Shown in pieces: positions 1 to 11,300 of a DNA stretch of 64,000 nucleotides (within the stretch, counting starts at the first letter, position 1; every line of letters begins with the position of its first letter). The position numbers and the translations under genes are program-made. The notes under the pieces were generated by a model. It was not told the origin of the DNA. It saw only the letters and a program-made list of their open reading frames with translations, and did no database searches. The stretch lies in assembly GCA_024699855.1 (NCBI GenBank), contig JAMPIQ010000002.1, positions 10,726,001 to 10,790,000 on the forward strand, read 5' to 3'. The stretch is from Aphelenchoides besseyi (Eukaryota > Nematoda > Chromadorea > Rhabditida > Aphelenchoididae).

Positions 1-138
1 GCGAATTCTCGAAAAGAATTGTGTTTGCCTGAAACTTTTGGCTTTACGCGCTCAGACTGCCGGATTTTACATGTGATAGACAACACATGTGCAGTGAACG
101 TATTTCGGTATTCGTTGTCAGCGAACGCAGAAAACAAA

Positions 139-759
139 ATGTTTCCGACGCTGTTCACTCGATCTCCAAATTCTCGCACTGTTATAACCACAGCAGTTCG
201 CAGTTTGAAGAAATGTGAGTAATCGGTATTTGGATTTGATGAAAGTCGAAGTTTCAGTGCACGAAGAAAAGAACGGCAACGTCACGCGCATTTCGCTAGT
301 CGACATCGAGGAACCGAAATCGAAACGTGAATTCAAAAAGAACTCGGAAGGTTGTGCTCTTTGTACGTGCGATATTCCCGTGAAAGTCAGCTACCGAGAT
401 GTTCTGATTCTCGAGCAATTCATGCGCGTTGATGGCACTGTTCTTCCCAAAGAACTAACCGGTGAGTATGACACTTTCTAGTCGATTTTATTCAGTGTTT
501 TTGTACTTTAGGACTTTGTACGAAACAGCAACTTCGAATCGAACGGTGTGTTATGCAGGCACACTGGGCCGGCTTGTTTCCGGACCGTACTCATTCATCT
601 CTCGATCGTGCCGGTTTTCGACGTTTCAATCGCTATTGGGAAGACGATATTGACTTGTACCGAAGAAAGATTCGAGAGGAGCCCGGTTCTTGGTATTACA
701 TCAAACGATACAACGCTAAGAAGGGAGAGTTCGCAAAACCAATTCAAATCACGAAATAA
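139..759 (+). CDS. mrps18a: Mitochondrial ribosomal protein S18a
   Basis: Three exons (139-214, 258-461, 512-759) join in phase to give 175 residues. The protein is a component of the mitochondrial ribosome. The N-terminus (MFPTLFTRSP...) is basic and hydroxylated, as expected of a mitochondrial transit peptide. The centre has the bS18-family core: a CALC pair followed by VSYRDVLILEQFMR and the GTVLPKELTG turn. After the second intron comes LCTKQQLRIERCVMQAHWAG, which matches the S18a subtype, then a C-terminal arm with RYWEDDIDLYRRK. Both introns are short (43 and 50 nt) with GTGAGT donors. The start was chosen because it is the first ATG in frame and gives a plausible targeting sequence. 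Family assignment rests on remembered motif similarity to animal MRPS18A. A paralogue such as S18b or S18c is less likely because of the GTVLPKELTG segment. Confidence 0.85.
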
Positions 760-942
760 TTTAGAGAATTTGTTTTGTTTTGATAAACAGTTGTTTTGTG
801 TGTTCTTTTGGACCAACTTACTAAAACGTTTAACTACGATGCAAATACTTTGCGGGCGAATAGCTTCGAATTCAATTGTCTTTTAGGGTAAAGATTTGGA
901 TTGTTGGCCCGTTTGATTGTGCTTTTTTATTCTGTAGTTTAC

Positions 943-2484
943 ATGCACATTTTCGCGCTTCTTATTTTCTTAGTGCATCTCCCAGCAACAGAAACAACGA
1001 CCTGTGATCCGGATGATGTGGATTGTTATCTTAAGACCGATAAACGAGATCTTCAGCTGATCAGAGTGCTGCCTGGTCATGATGCTGTGTTGCCGTGCCG
1101 TGCTTTTACAAGTCCTACAACCAAATTGGAATGGTGGGTGGCTCGACGACATGCTCTGATAGCGAGATGGCCAAATGACATCGTGGAAAACACACTAAAC
1201 ACGACCGTTCACTATCGAGTTAGTGCAAATGGATCTCTGATTGTAATGGACGCTAATCGGGCTTTGGTTGAAGAGTAAGCGGTCAGATTCTTTTATTGTT
1301 TGAAGTGTGTTTTTAGATATGAATGCGCCGTTTTTGTTGATTCAAAATACATGGCCAGTAGTTTTGTTCTTTTTCGATTGGACTATTCGTTCTTCTACAA
1401 TGGTCCGATCTTTTCAACCGTTTTCTGGGGTTCATGTTTGGTCTCCTTGTTCTTTTGTATTGCTTCCTTCATTGTTAATTTGATTTGGATAGTTGTGCGA
1501 AAGGTTTCACTTTGGTGGATCCACCGTTCTGGTCAGTTTATTTCAAGTTCTTCCTTTGAATATATCTTTCAGAAAGAATTAATCGCGTTCGAACGACAGT
1601 CGAAGCCATGGAGAAGTATCGTCAAAAACAAATGGAAAATCTGCACGATAACTATCAGAAGCGTATCGCAGCGATTCGGGAAAATTGTCATCAGCAAGTC
1701 GAGCAACTCCAGAAACAGGCCGATCGTTTCCGCGACTATCGACAAGCTCGAATAGAAAATATGACACAACATTTAGACAACATTCGAGATAACTACAATC
1801 AGCAGGTACAATCGAATTATGAGCTTATTATCTCCGTAAATCGTTTAGTTGAATCGAATACGAGAATACGGTTCACGACGTGCTGAACAGTTGATTGAAA
1901 GTTACGATCGACAGCTGAATCGAATGCGAACATTCACATTGCAACATCGATTGAAGTTAATGCGACAATACAAAGTCAAGCAGCAGTACATTAATGGTCT
2001 GCTCGACAACATCGCCACTTCCAACAACGAACATGCAATCAAGAAGAACGTATGTCTTTATCATGTTGGGATCATTTGCAAGTTTTTTCAGCAACAAGAA
2101 ATTCAAGAGATGCTCAATATCCCCGATCCCGAGTTCTCACCACGAAACGAGCTAACACGCTCCGCATCTTACTACTCGTTGCCCGAATTTTCCAGCGAAG
2201 AATACGAAACGCACATTCAACGTTCGCATCAACGTCGTCATTTTCCCGGAATCAACTTCGTCGATTTACAAGCCGCTGATGCAGCGCTTGAAGAGTTGCA
2301 ATTTCCGGACGAAATCATCGGAACTTCGGCTTCATCATCGAACGCAACCGGTGGTGTAGCAGTGAAGGTGGCCGAAACTGGTGACGAAATAAATGCAAGT
2401 ACTCCACTGCTCGAGAATCGAAGACCCGCTTCTATCATCGGAACTATGACGGATGAATACGAATCAAAAGCCAAAATGTCCTAA
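943..2484 (+). CDS. Single-pass Ig-domain membrane protein with cytoplasmic coiled coil
   Basis: Five exons (943-1274, 1317-1531, 1573-1805, 1849-2049, 2092-2484) give 457 residues. Residues 1-16 are a hydrophobic signal peptide. One V/C2-type Ig domain follows, with the intradomain cysteines at about 52 (VLPC) and 114 (YECAV), the core Trp at 64-65, and NTT and NGS glycosylation sites. A strong transmembrane segment covers about 142-171. The cytoplasmic part is a highly charged alpha-helix (about 183-330) rich in Gln, Arg and Glu, in which a motif of the form (D/E)(N/S)Yxxx(I/L)xx(I/M)R recurs at 208, 255 and 277. The tail is acidic and Ser-rich. A splice acceptor (ATTCTGTAG) lies just upstream of the ATG, consistent with trans-splicing. 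I do not recognise a named orthologue. A cell-surface receptor or adhesion molecule with a cytoskeletal tail is an inference. Confidence 0.8.
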
Positions 2485-2929
2485 GTTTATAGTGTTTCAT
2501 CCGGGTGACAATCTAATCCGTACTGGTTAACCTTCTTACTTCTTATTAGACTCGTTTAGAATCATCTGTGGGTTTTTAACGTCGATCTGTCAAATAGAAC
2601 AGTAGCTTTCGATTACATTCACAACCATTCCTTTTGTCCAGCTTTCTAGTTTGTTTCAGGATTTTCATTTTCGAATTCGAATCCAAGATTTCGTTCAGAG
2701 ACTTGCGATAGCTTGAGTAAATCAAAGTATTTTGGACGTCTTTTTGTACACAAATACTCTAATTTGTTGAAGAAATTTCCATTCGATCTCGTGTTGCTCA
2801 AACTTTTTAATCGCATGGCTTTTGTTTCTACTGACGTAGAAAAGTCGTAGGTTCAGTCGTTTTTACATTGTACCAATAAATGCTGTTATCAAATTGATTT
2901 TGAATACTAATCAAATGGCTTCTATCGCC

Positions 2930-2982
2930 GGCTTTTTCCTATTTGATTCCACCATCCGACCGCTCGCTCAAATTTTTTTCAC
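2930..2982 (+). repeat. Left terminal inverted repeat of the MITE
   Basis: About 53 bp matching the complement of 3310-3365 with a few mismatches and small gaps. The core shared with the right end is CATCCGACCGCTCGCTCAAA. Confidence 0.85.
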
Positions 2983-3309
2983 ATTCTAATTTGCTCGCGT
3001 TTAATTTAGTCCCGCGTTCAATTCCTGTTGCTCGCGTTTTATTTTTCGTTGGTCGTAAGCGTTGGGGTACTCATCGTTCAGTCATCAATTCGTATCTATG
3101 TGAATTTGTGGTGTTCTCGGCATCGTGACCCGTTTGAAGCGGTTACTTCAGAAATTGCGAGTTTAAATCCGCCAGAATGAAAGGTTTAATGAATACGGTT
3201 CTCTTAACAAACCAAAAAATTTTTCTCAGGCGATCTGCTATCGCTACTTGTGTCACATTTCCGCTTAAATAACGCCGGCTCAAATCAACACCTCCGGTTA
3301 GATTTGCGA

Positions 3310-3365
3310 GTCAAAAAAACAGTTTGAGCGAGCGGTCGGATGGGCGGGTTAAATAGGAAAGATCC
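3310..3365 (-). repeat. Right terminal inverted repeat of the MITE
   Basis: Complement of the left end. It contains TTTGAGCGAGCGGTCGGATG and ends next to the CTATCGCC target duplication at 3366-3373. Confidence 0.85.
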
Positions 3366-3553
3366 CTATCGCCTTGTTCTAAATGTCTATTGAACGCGAG
3401 GTGGTTGTTCGTGTGCCCACAGAACCTCTTATTTCCTTCTGAAGTTTATTGTCAACTGAACCAAGCGCCAAAACAATTAGAGTCCCAAAAAGATCGCGTG
3501 AAAGTATAGAGAGATTTCGGTTTTTAGATTTTTGTTGATCAATTGTTTACAGG

Positions 3554-5684
3554 ATGATCCGTGCCATAGCTCTCAAGGCCGGGACCGAAATGGCGGATAA
3601 GGTAATAGTGAATTAGTGTTCCAAATTTACAGTGTTTTTCAGGCGATGGTTCAAAAAATAATCGACGACGGCACTTCTGGGGATTACAAAAACCACATAG
3701 ACAAGAAATCGAGGAGTATTGAAGCGAAAGTTGTTGATGCTAAGCAAAAGCTGGCTGCTCAAACAGATACCCAGCGCATGGCAGCCCAAGAAGCTGTAAG
3801 TTTTAAAGTCTTTTTGATTTTGACCTTTCTTTCCAGGCCGATGCAATGATCGAGTATATTGAAGACAAGTTTGTCTTCTCCGAAAAAGTTATTCACGTGG
3901 ACAATGATGCTTTCTTTGCTTCAGTGGAGATGCGTGATGATCCGACCTTACGCAAGATTCCATTCGCAGTCGGCTCCATGAATATGCTAGTAAGTAAACA
4001 GTTGAATAAACTCAGATCTTTGAACTGTTTTAGTCAACTGCCAACTACTTGGCACGCAAGAAAGGTGTCAGTTCAGGTGCGTTGAGTCACAAGCATAAGC
4101 TCAAATCCGTTAATTTCAGCTATGCCCGGCTTTCTTGCGCTCCAGTTATGCCCGAATCTAAGAATCGTTCCGGTGAACATGGAAAAGTACAAAAAAGCGA
4201 GGTGAATAGAATTCTGTCTGTGCGTTTAATGTTTTGCAACAATTTAGCTGCGAAATCCGAGACATCTTGCTTACGTACGATTCCAATTTGCATTCACCCG
4301 GTTTGGATGAAGCGGTTTTGAACCTGAATCAACATTTGCGAACACGCGCAAACGTTCACAAAATGAATGGGTTTTTCTACGGTGGAGATTGTCAATGCTC
4401 GTTTCCGATCTGGGACGAGGATACACAGTCAAAATATCCCAATGCGGTGGTTGAGGAACGTGCAAATTGTGCTCGATGTAATAAAGAGCGCATCACTTAT
4501 CGTGTTGACATGTCGTTTGGTCCGAACATCGAAGACGCTGTCGAAGAAATGCGCTTTATAGTAGCTCAACGCACCGGATTAACATGTTCTGCCGGTATGT
4601 TAGGTTTGTTAGTCGTCTTAAAAAATTGAATTTCAGGAATTGCGTGCAACTCGACTTTAGCAAAAATATGCTCAAATGAAAAAAAACCGAATGGTCAGTT
4701 CGTTTTGCAATCAAATAAAAAGGCGATTGCTTCGTACATGCGTGAACTCAATATACGTCGACTTTCGGGAGTTGGTCCAATGACTGAAGCTCTGTTGAAT
4801 GGACTTGGATTCTCGAAATGCGGGGATATTATTGATCGTCGTGCAGACATCGTTTTTCTTTTTTCCGACAATCTCGCCAATTCGATTTTGCGATCTGCCA
4901 TGGGGCTTTCCGCTAAAAAAGATTTTGATCTAGTAAATTCTGGTAAGTGATAGAAGTGCGAAACAGGAAATGTTCTTTTGTTCAGTTGGCAAGTTGTCCA
5001 TTTCGTCTGAAACGTCTTTTCCTACAACGAGCAACCAAAAGGTTATCGAAAAACATTTGGTGGAATCTGTAGAAAATGCGTTCGAATCATTGAAGCAAGA
5101 AGGCTACGAAAGTTGTCAGACGGTTTTGGTTAAAGTGAAGTTTCACGACTATATGTTGACTACCCGCAGTCGTACGGTTGCCCCGTTGCTCAATGTGAAG
5201 GTGGTGCGTAATTTGGCTATGGAGATCTATAAACAAAACTACAAGGAGACTGACAGGGTACGTTATTTGTAACAGATTTCCGATCATTGTCTTGCTGTTT
5301 TAGATTCGGCTGATTGGCGTTAGCCTCGCTGGGCTAACCGTTCGTAAGAGTCATGAAGTTCAAAAAACAATGGAATCGTACTTGAAAACAACGTCTCCAG
5401 CTGCCCTAAAGAAAGAAGACGATGACATTATTTTCGATAAACAACGTAAGAAGAAGTCCTTATCTCGTATCTAGCATACCAATTTAGTCATATCACCATC
5501 GCCAATCAAATTGACGACACCGAAATCCGTGAAAGCAAACAAAAAGATGTCCGTGCAAAAAGGATCGGTGGTCAAGAAAGGAAAAAAGAAAATGGAATTG
5601 CCGAAAGGTCAACAGAAATTGAACTTATGGATTATTCGTAAAAACGATTACAACAAGAGCGACGATGTTGTGGTTCTTGATTGA
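3554..5684 (+). CDS. polk-1: DNA polymerase kappa (Y-family translesion polymerase)
   Basis: Ten exons (3554-3601, 3643-3795, 3837-3989, 4034-4076, 4120-4201, 4248-4594, 4637-4942, 4986-5257, 5304-5445, 5488-5684) join in phase to give 580 residues. The order is an N-clasp helix (about 15-80), the palm with [16 protein letters not shown] (metal ligand D89, D91) and LDEA (D180, E181), [35 protein letters not shown], the thumb ([16 protein letters not shown]) and little finger ([14 protein letters not shown]). The residue that is the Tyr steric gate in human kappa is Phe (F94). Kappa is chosen over eta, iota or Rev1 because of the N-clasp and the GSMNMLSTANY motif. A Cys-rich insert follows the LDEA motif. 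The human C2HC ubiquitin-binding fingers are absent; instead the C-terminus carries a PIP-box-like QQKLNLWI (557-564). It acts in the nucleus in lesion bypass. Confidence 0.9.
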
Positions 5685-8325
5685 GTCTTCGAACTGTTAA
5701 TTGCCTGTGTTCTCAGCATTACTTATCTCCACTACAATACATGATATCTCAGAATAATACGAGTTGTTCTCTTTTTTTAAATACTTTGAAATCCAGCCAA
5801 TTGCTCTTAGTTTCAATTGTCTACGTATCGCAATAAACTTCTTGGCTGCGAGTAACTGACTGAACGTCTGGCGATGGCAAGTCTGCCGAAGAACGAGCAC
5901 CAGTTGGGTGTACAATCAAAAAAAACTTGATCGTTGAGGTCCGGTTGTGTTTCTCTTCGATGTTTAATTAGTTTGCTTATGACAAATTCATCTCTTGTCG
6001 GGTTTCAGAAGCGGGTGGAAATCAATTTCGTTCGGACGGTTTCTTTCGAATTCTGGAGCATTTAGAGCGCAGAGCTTTTCGCGCGACTTTTAACTCATTT
6101 TTTGAAACAGAGATTTCGAAAGTGGTAGTCAGTCAAGAAAAGAAACATTTGCATGAGCGCCGAAGAGCATATGCCGCAAGCGAATGAAAACGGATCCCCG
6201 AAACGGCGATGACTCGGCAATCTTTGAGTCCCGGTCGAATAAACGGTTTGTGGTTTGCGCGTTTTCAACTTTGAAGAATCACTTACAGCCGTTGAAGCAG
6301 AGTGTTTGCATGTTAAATTTCTAGTCGATAAGCATCAGGTCTTGTGCATTCCAAATCACATATGTCAGCTTAATGTTCTCTTGTAAATCTTCTGAAGCCT
6401 TCTAACTTGAAAGTAAAATCGCAGTTATTTTCGATGTTTGGCTGTGATAGCGCTTCATTTTAGTTTTTTGTTCTGCCGATGATGCATTGCGATGCGTCAT
6501 TCGAGGCCCACATTTGGACGTCGCCGATTTCCTAATCGACGGCGAAAATGTGGCCCACTGGTGATTGAAGCTGAAGCGTTTCGTTTTCCTGTTATTTCGT
6601 TTATTCACTGCTGTACTCTTACTGCTTTACTGATACTAATCATAATTCTTTTGATAGCTTCAAATAATGTGCTTAAGATCTTCCAGTAATTGACTAACGA
6701 CGAGATTATTTTTATAACAGTCATTAACAATTCGTTGGAAGCTTATTGGAAGTCTTTACAAGCCAATTAGATCATTCATTATCACAGCAAACACGTTTTT
6801 GTCAGATGTTCGTTGATTGATCTTCAAATTTTCACTGCTTTGTATTGTAATCAATACGGCGGTTTGCAATTCGAGATTACAGGAAATCAGTGCGTATTGA
6901 AGGAAGTCGGAGAGCGGTTGGCAGGCAGCGGATAGCAAAGTTTAGAGCCGAAAGAACAATTGGCACCGGCGCTCTTAAAGGCGGTCAGATGCAACTAGTC
7001 GTCCAAGGCAAAGAAATGAAGTCGGGTCTTGGCGGCCAACTGATTGAGCCGTGCGGTCTCAATTGCGGGGGCGAAATCGTTCACCAGCGGCTGTGGTCAG
7101 CAGTTGAAAGTGCGCAGCATCATTTTTCATTTGGATTAATTGTAATAAGCTTGTGGTTAGCCGAGACGAAATTTCACTCAAACTGTGCGGAACTCCATCC
7201 ATTACGATCGAGTGGCTAACCGATGGGAATTTGACGACGGTTTCCGGAAGTGCGCGGATGTGCAGTTGAGATCGTCGAACTCATTTGTCTTTTTTTGCAG
7301 ACGCGTAAAAAACAAGTAAACTCCCGAGAAGCGTATCAGCTCAAGCTGTCGAGTTCGTTGCAACGTGAGCTGTGGATTTTTACGCTTTTGAATCGAATTC
7401 CTCAAAAATTTCGACGGCGCGGTCATTTCGCAGCTCAATGACCGTCATCCTTTTTGCGGTGTTGCTCGTCGCCTGTCGGGTTTTTTTCGTTGTTGCGCGA
7501 GCTAACAATTCGGTAACGCGTGTCACCGCCCCACGTTCACGGGTCGTGCCTTGAGCCCTCAACGGAACTACGCGATTTGCTCGCAACTTTTGATTTTGTT
7601 AAACCGGCAATTTGAGTTTACGTTCCAGTTGACCAAACAACAATGTCGAGTGGTTGGTGTTCAGCGGCTAGAGTGAATAGCTGTGAGCTTTGAATGACAT
7701 TGGATTGGCGAGTAATTTGTGTTATTCCTAATTGGATTACGACGAACTTTAACATCGTTGTTGGTTTGCAAATCACTTGGCTTTATTCCTTAGACCAATA
7801 GTTTCGCGGCATTTGCTATTGTCGAAATGTCCAGTGAAACTCTCGCTTTTCAACGCTTCCTGTTCTCCCCGAAAACCTCTGCACGGCACCGGTAGAGACG
7901 TTTCAGCCGTTGGCAGCCGCGTTTCGCTTCTTCGGGTTCCGGACAACTTGGCCGCCCACCCATCATTCTTTATTAGCGATGTTCGACAGCAAGCTTAACA
8001 TTGATCGCCGATCTATCGGACTCACGGTCCCAAAAAGCTGGACGCCGTTTTGCTTCTGCAGCTGTGCGCCACAAACGAATAAAGATCGCGGGTTCTCTCT
8101 CGAGACGTCTTGTTCCCTGTGGCCGTACAAATCGCGGGCCGTTGAGTCGCTCCACCCCACTCATCCGCACTATTTTTTTGTGTTTTTTGTTTGTTTTGAG
8201 TCAATGAACCGCGCAAGTTGAACGGTCAAAACCGCGACGAAATTCAACGTCGGATCGTTCATTATTTCCGCATCTTTTCAGGTCCAAGCTGTGCTAAACG
8301 ACAATCCAACAGTCGTTGTACGCCA
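5685..8325. other. 2.6-kb intergenic region upstream of pat-2
   Basis: No supported gene. It holds scattered ORFs of 60-110 codons without family features, and an imperfect inverted repeat at 6505-6555. A TTTTCAG acceptor ends at 8280, 45 bp before the pat-2 start, so the 5' leader probably contains a cis- or trans-splice site. Confidence 0.6.
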
Positions 8326-11300
8326 ATGACCATGGGTCAGCAAAGGCATGTGTTAATGGTCACTGCTCGATCGAACGTTCGCAAACATTCGATCATGTGC
8401 TTCATTTTAATGGTCACATTACTGTCGTGTGTGGTGGAAAGCTTCAATCTCGACTATAAACAAACGCGAATTCATCGAAGCACCGCCAATTCCGGGTTCG
8501 GCTATTCGATCGCCTTCTACCACTACGGCAATGAGAATTTGTAAGCTTGAACTTGCCTTCTACATAGACGCTCTTTTTTAGTCTGCTAGTTGGTGCTCCG
8601 TGGGCTCGAACTACACAACGGGATGTACAGCGTGGTGGACAAGTTTTTCGTTGCATGTTAAACGACAATCGTTGTGCTGAAGTAATTTTTGATCGAACCG
8701 GAAACGATCGTCGACTAAACGGATCGCGTTCTTTGGCAATCGAAGACAAATCGTTTCAAATGTTCGGTGCGACGGTAACAACAACCAAAACGGGAGGAAC
8801 TGCACTCGTATGTTAATTGCAGATGTGACGGCAATTAAGAAATAATCTTCAGGCATGTGCTCCTCATTACAAGTATTTCTTCTCGAAGTTCGAGGTTGTT
8901 GAACCGGTTGGAACGTGCTTCTATGCAGAAGACAATTTCAACAAGATTACTGAGTTTGCTCCATGTCGACAAGAACGTAAGAGAGAATTTTCTTATTAAG
9001 TGTCTACGGTTTTTAGCCGCTCGACACGGACATCATCGTTTTGGTTATGGAATGTGTGGTTTTAGTGCGGCGATCCCGAACGACGGTAAAAGTCGACTGT
9101 ACATTTCGGCGCCGGGTGTTTGGTATTGGCAAGGCGCTGTGTTTTCCCAGAATATTCACAATCTGACAGATCGACCCAACAGCCGCGAAGGTCCGGCTTT
9201 TATGGACAATTTTCAATTGGGTTATGCTACGGCAACCGGCGATTTCACGGGCGATGGTGTTGATGACATTGTTGTGGGAGCGCCACGAGCTAATGGATTA
9301 ATTGGACAGGTTTGAATTCTTTGGTTGATACTGAAATGTGTAAGTGCAGGTGTCCATCTACGACGAAAAAATAGGATTTATTCTCAATCTAACTGATTCG
9401 GAAGGTCAACGCGGTCAGTACTTTGGTGCCAGTCTTGTGGTCACTGATTTAAACAAAGACGGTCTGGATGATCTAATTGTTGGATCGCCGTTCTACACCG
9501 ATTACTCGACAGTACTCGACGTCAAAACACAGGAACATAAACCGCAATATGATATTGGCAAAGTTTACATTTACATCCAAAGCGCTGCGGTATGTTTCTT
9601 AATTCTTGAATTGTCAATCAATTTTACTTATTAGCGGACCTTTAAAGCGCCAATTCGACTGAAAGGGCACACACAATGGGCTCGTTTCGGTCACTCGTTG
9701 GCTGCAGCCGGAGATTTGAATGGCGACGGGTTTAACGGTACTAAGAACAATGTAGTTCAATATAACTCTGTTTAGATTTTATTGTTGGTGCACCGTACGA
9801 TGGCGAAAACAATGAAGGAGCAATTTACGTGTATCACGGCGCCGAAGATGGTGTTCGCGAACAATACACTCAGCGAGTGTACGCACGTGATATTGCAAGT
9901 GATATTCGTGGTTTCGGTTTTTCGTTGGCAGCCGGTCGAGATATCGATCGTAACGATTATCCCGGTAAACTTGTTCAGAACTCAATGTACGTTAATTTGA
10001 TTGTTTTAGACGTCGCGGTCGGAGCAATGGAGAGTTCAAAAGTAGTCATCTTACGTACGAAACCCGTGATTCAAGTCAGTGGCTTCGTGAAGACCACGCG
10101 TAAGACAATCAATTTGGATGAGAAACTTTGTGTTACTGAATTCGGTCGAATGCCATGGTGAGTGATGTGTTCAAATTCATTGCGTTGATCGTCGTTATTT
10201 ACAGCGAGAAGCTTCGATTTTGTCTCAAATACAACGGCAAAGTGCCATCGCAACAAAACAACATCGATCTTCGAGTTAAGTTGCAATTGGATGCAAAGAA
10301 TGGAAACGAGCCGCGAGCTTTCTTCTCACGCAAAGATCTCGACAAAAAGCGTGGTGTTTCTGTTCATCCAAACGCCGTATCTCGAGATCAACCAGATGTG
10401 ATTGAGCAACGAATCACACTTACGAAAAGCCGTGAGCAGTGCGAAACGTTCGAGGTTTACGTTCCGGACACGATTCGCGACAAAATCTCACCGATCGTGA
10501 TTAATGTCAACTACACATACGAGGAGCGTACTTCTTATGGCGAGAACTTGGAGCCGGCCGTTGACACGACATTAGCGCAAGCGTTTGTTACCGAACTGAC
10601 CGTAGAGAAAGACTGTGGTGAAGACAATATTTGTGTGCCGGATCTACAAATCAACGCTCAAGCCGCAAAAGACAAATTCACAATTGGAACAGAACAGAAA
10701 ACGTTGACTTTAAATGTCACGGTGCGAAATCAAGGCGAAGACTCGTATTTGACTCAATATCGCGTTTCAATTCCGCCAGGATTCGAGTACGGTGGAGTTG
10801 AGAATTACGACAATAAAGTAAGAGCTTTCTTTCGATTACACAAACAATGCATTTCAGCACAAAGTCAGTTGTTCTCCTGCTGATGACCAGAGAGAGAAAA
10901 AAGAAAACGAACCTTACGATTTTGTTTGCGACATTGGCAATCCACTTCCAGCTAATGAACGCGCAGATTTTGGTGTCAAATTGAATGGTTACGATGTTGA
11001 CGCAAGTCGGGAATTTGTCGAAGTTCGAATGGGTGTTAACAGCACAAATCCCGAGGACAGTGGAACAACCAATGACAACGATGTGGTCGTTCGAATTCCA
11101 ATCGAAGTGGAAGCACATTTAGAACTTAGTGGTCGATCGAATCCTGATCAAATTGATTTCTCGATTCGCAATCGAACTGGAGGTGAACACGCGACGTTCG
11201 ACTTCGAAGTGGGACCACAGGCTTCCCATCTTTTCCAAGTAATCGAAAAGCACGAATTCATGAACTTATCTTCTTTTTTTTAGGTTTTGAATCGTGGTCC

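Larger units (their letters stand above)
2930..3365. mobile_element. Non-autonomous DNA transposon (MITE) with 8-bp target duplication
   Basis: The two ends are long imperfect inverted repeats. The left end (2930-2982) and the complement of the right end (3310-3365) share TTTCCTATTT, then CATCCGACCGCTCGCTCAAA exactly, then a T-rich run. The outermost bases are GGCTTTTTCC on the left and GGATCTTTCC on the complement of the right. The element is flanked by a perfect direct repeat CTATCGCC at 2922-2929 and 3366-3373. An 8-bp duplication is typical of hAT and Merlin transposons; the family was not determined. Only short ORFs lie inside, so it cannot encode its own transposase. The well-preserved ends and intact target duplication suggest a relatively recent insertion. 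Confidence 0.85.
2485..3553. other. Intergenic region holding a MITE
   Basis: This 1.07-kb stretch holds the 3' flank of the Ig-domain gene, with an AATAAA near 2875, and the 436-bp transposon described separately. The 180 bp before the polymerase kappa start end in a splice-acceptor-like TTGTTTACAG directly before the ATG. No further gene is seen. Confidence 0.6.

Noticed and set aside
3160..3185. tRNA B-box-like GAGTTTAAATCC inside the MITE
   Set aside because: No matching A-box or cloverleaf; most likely chance.
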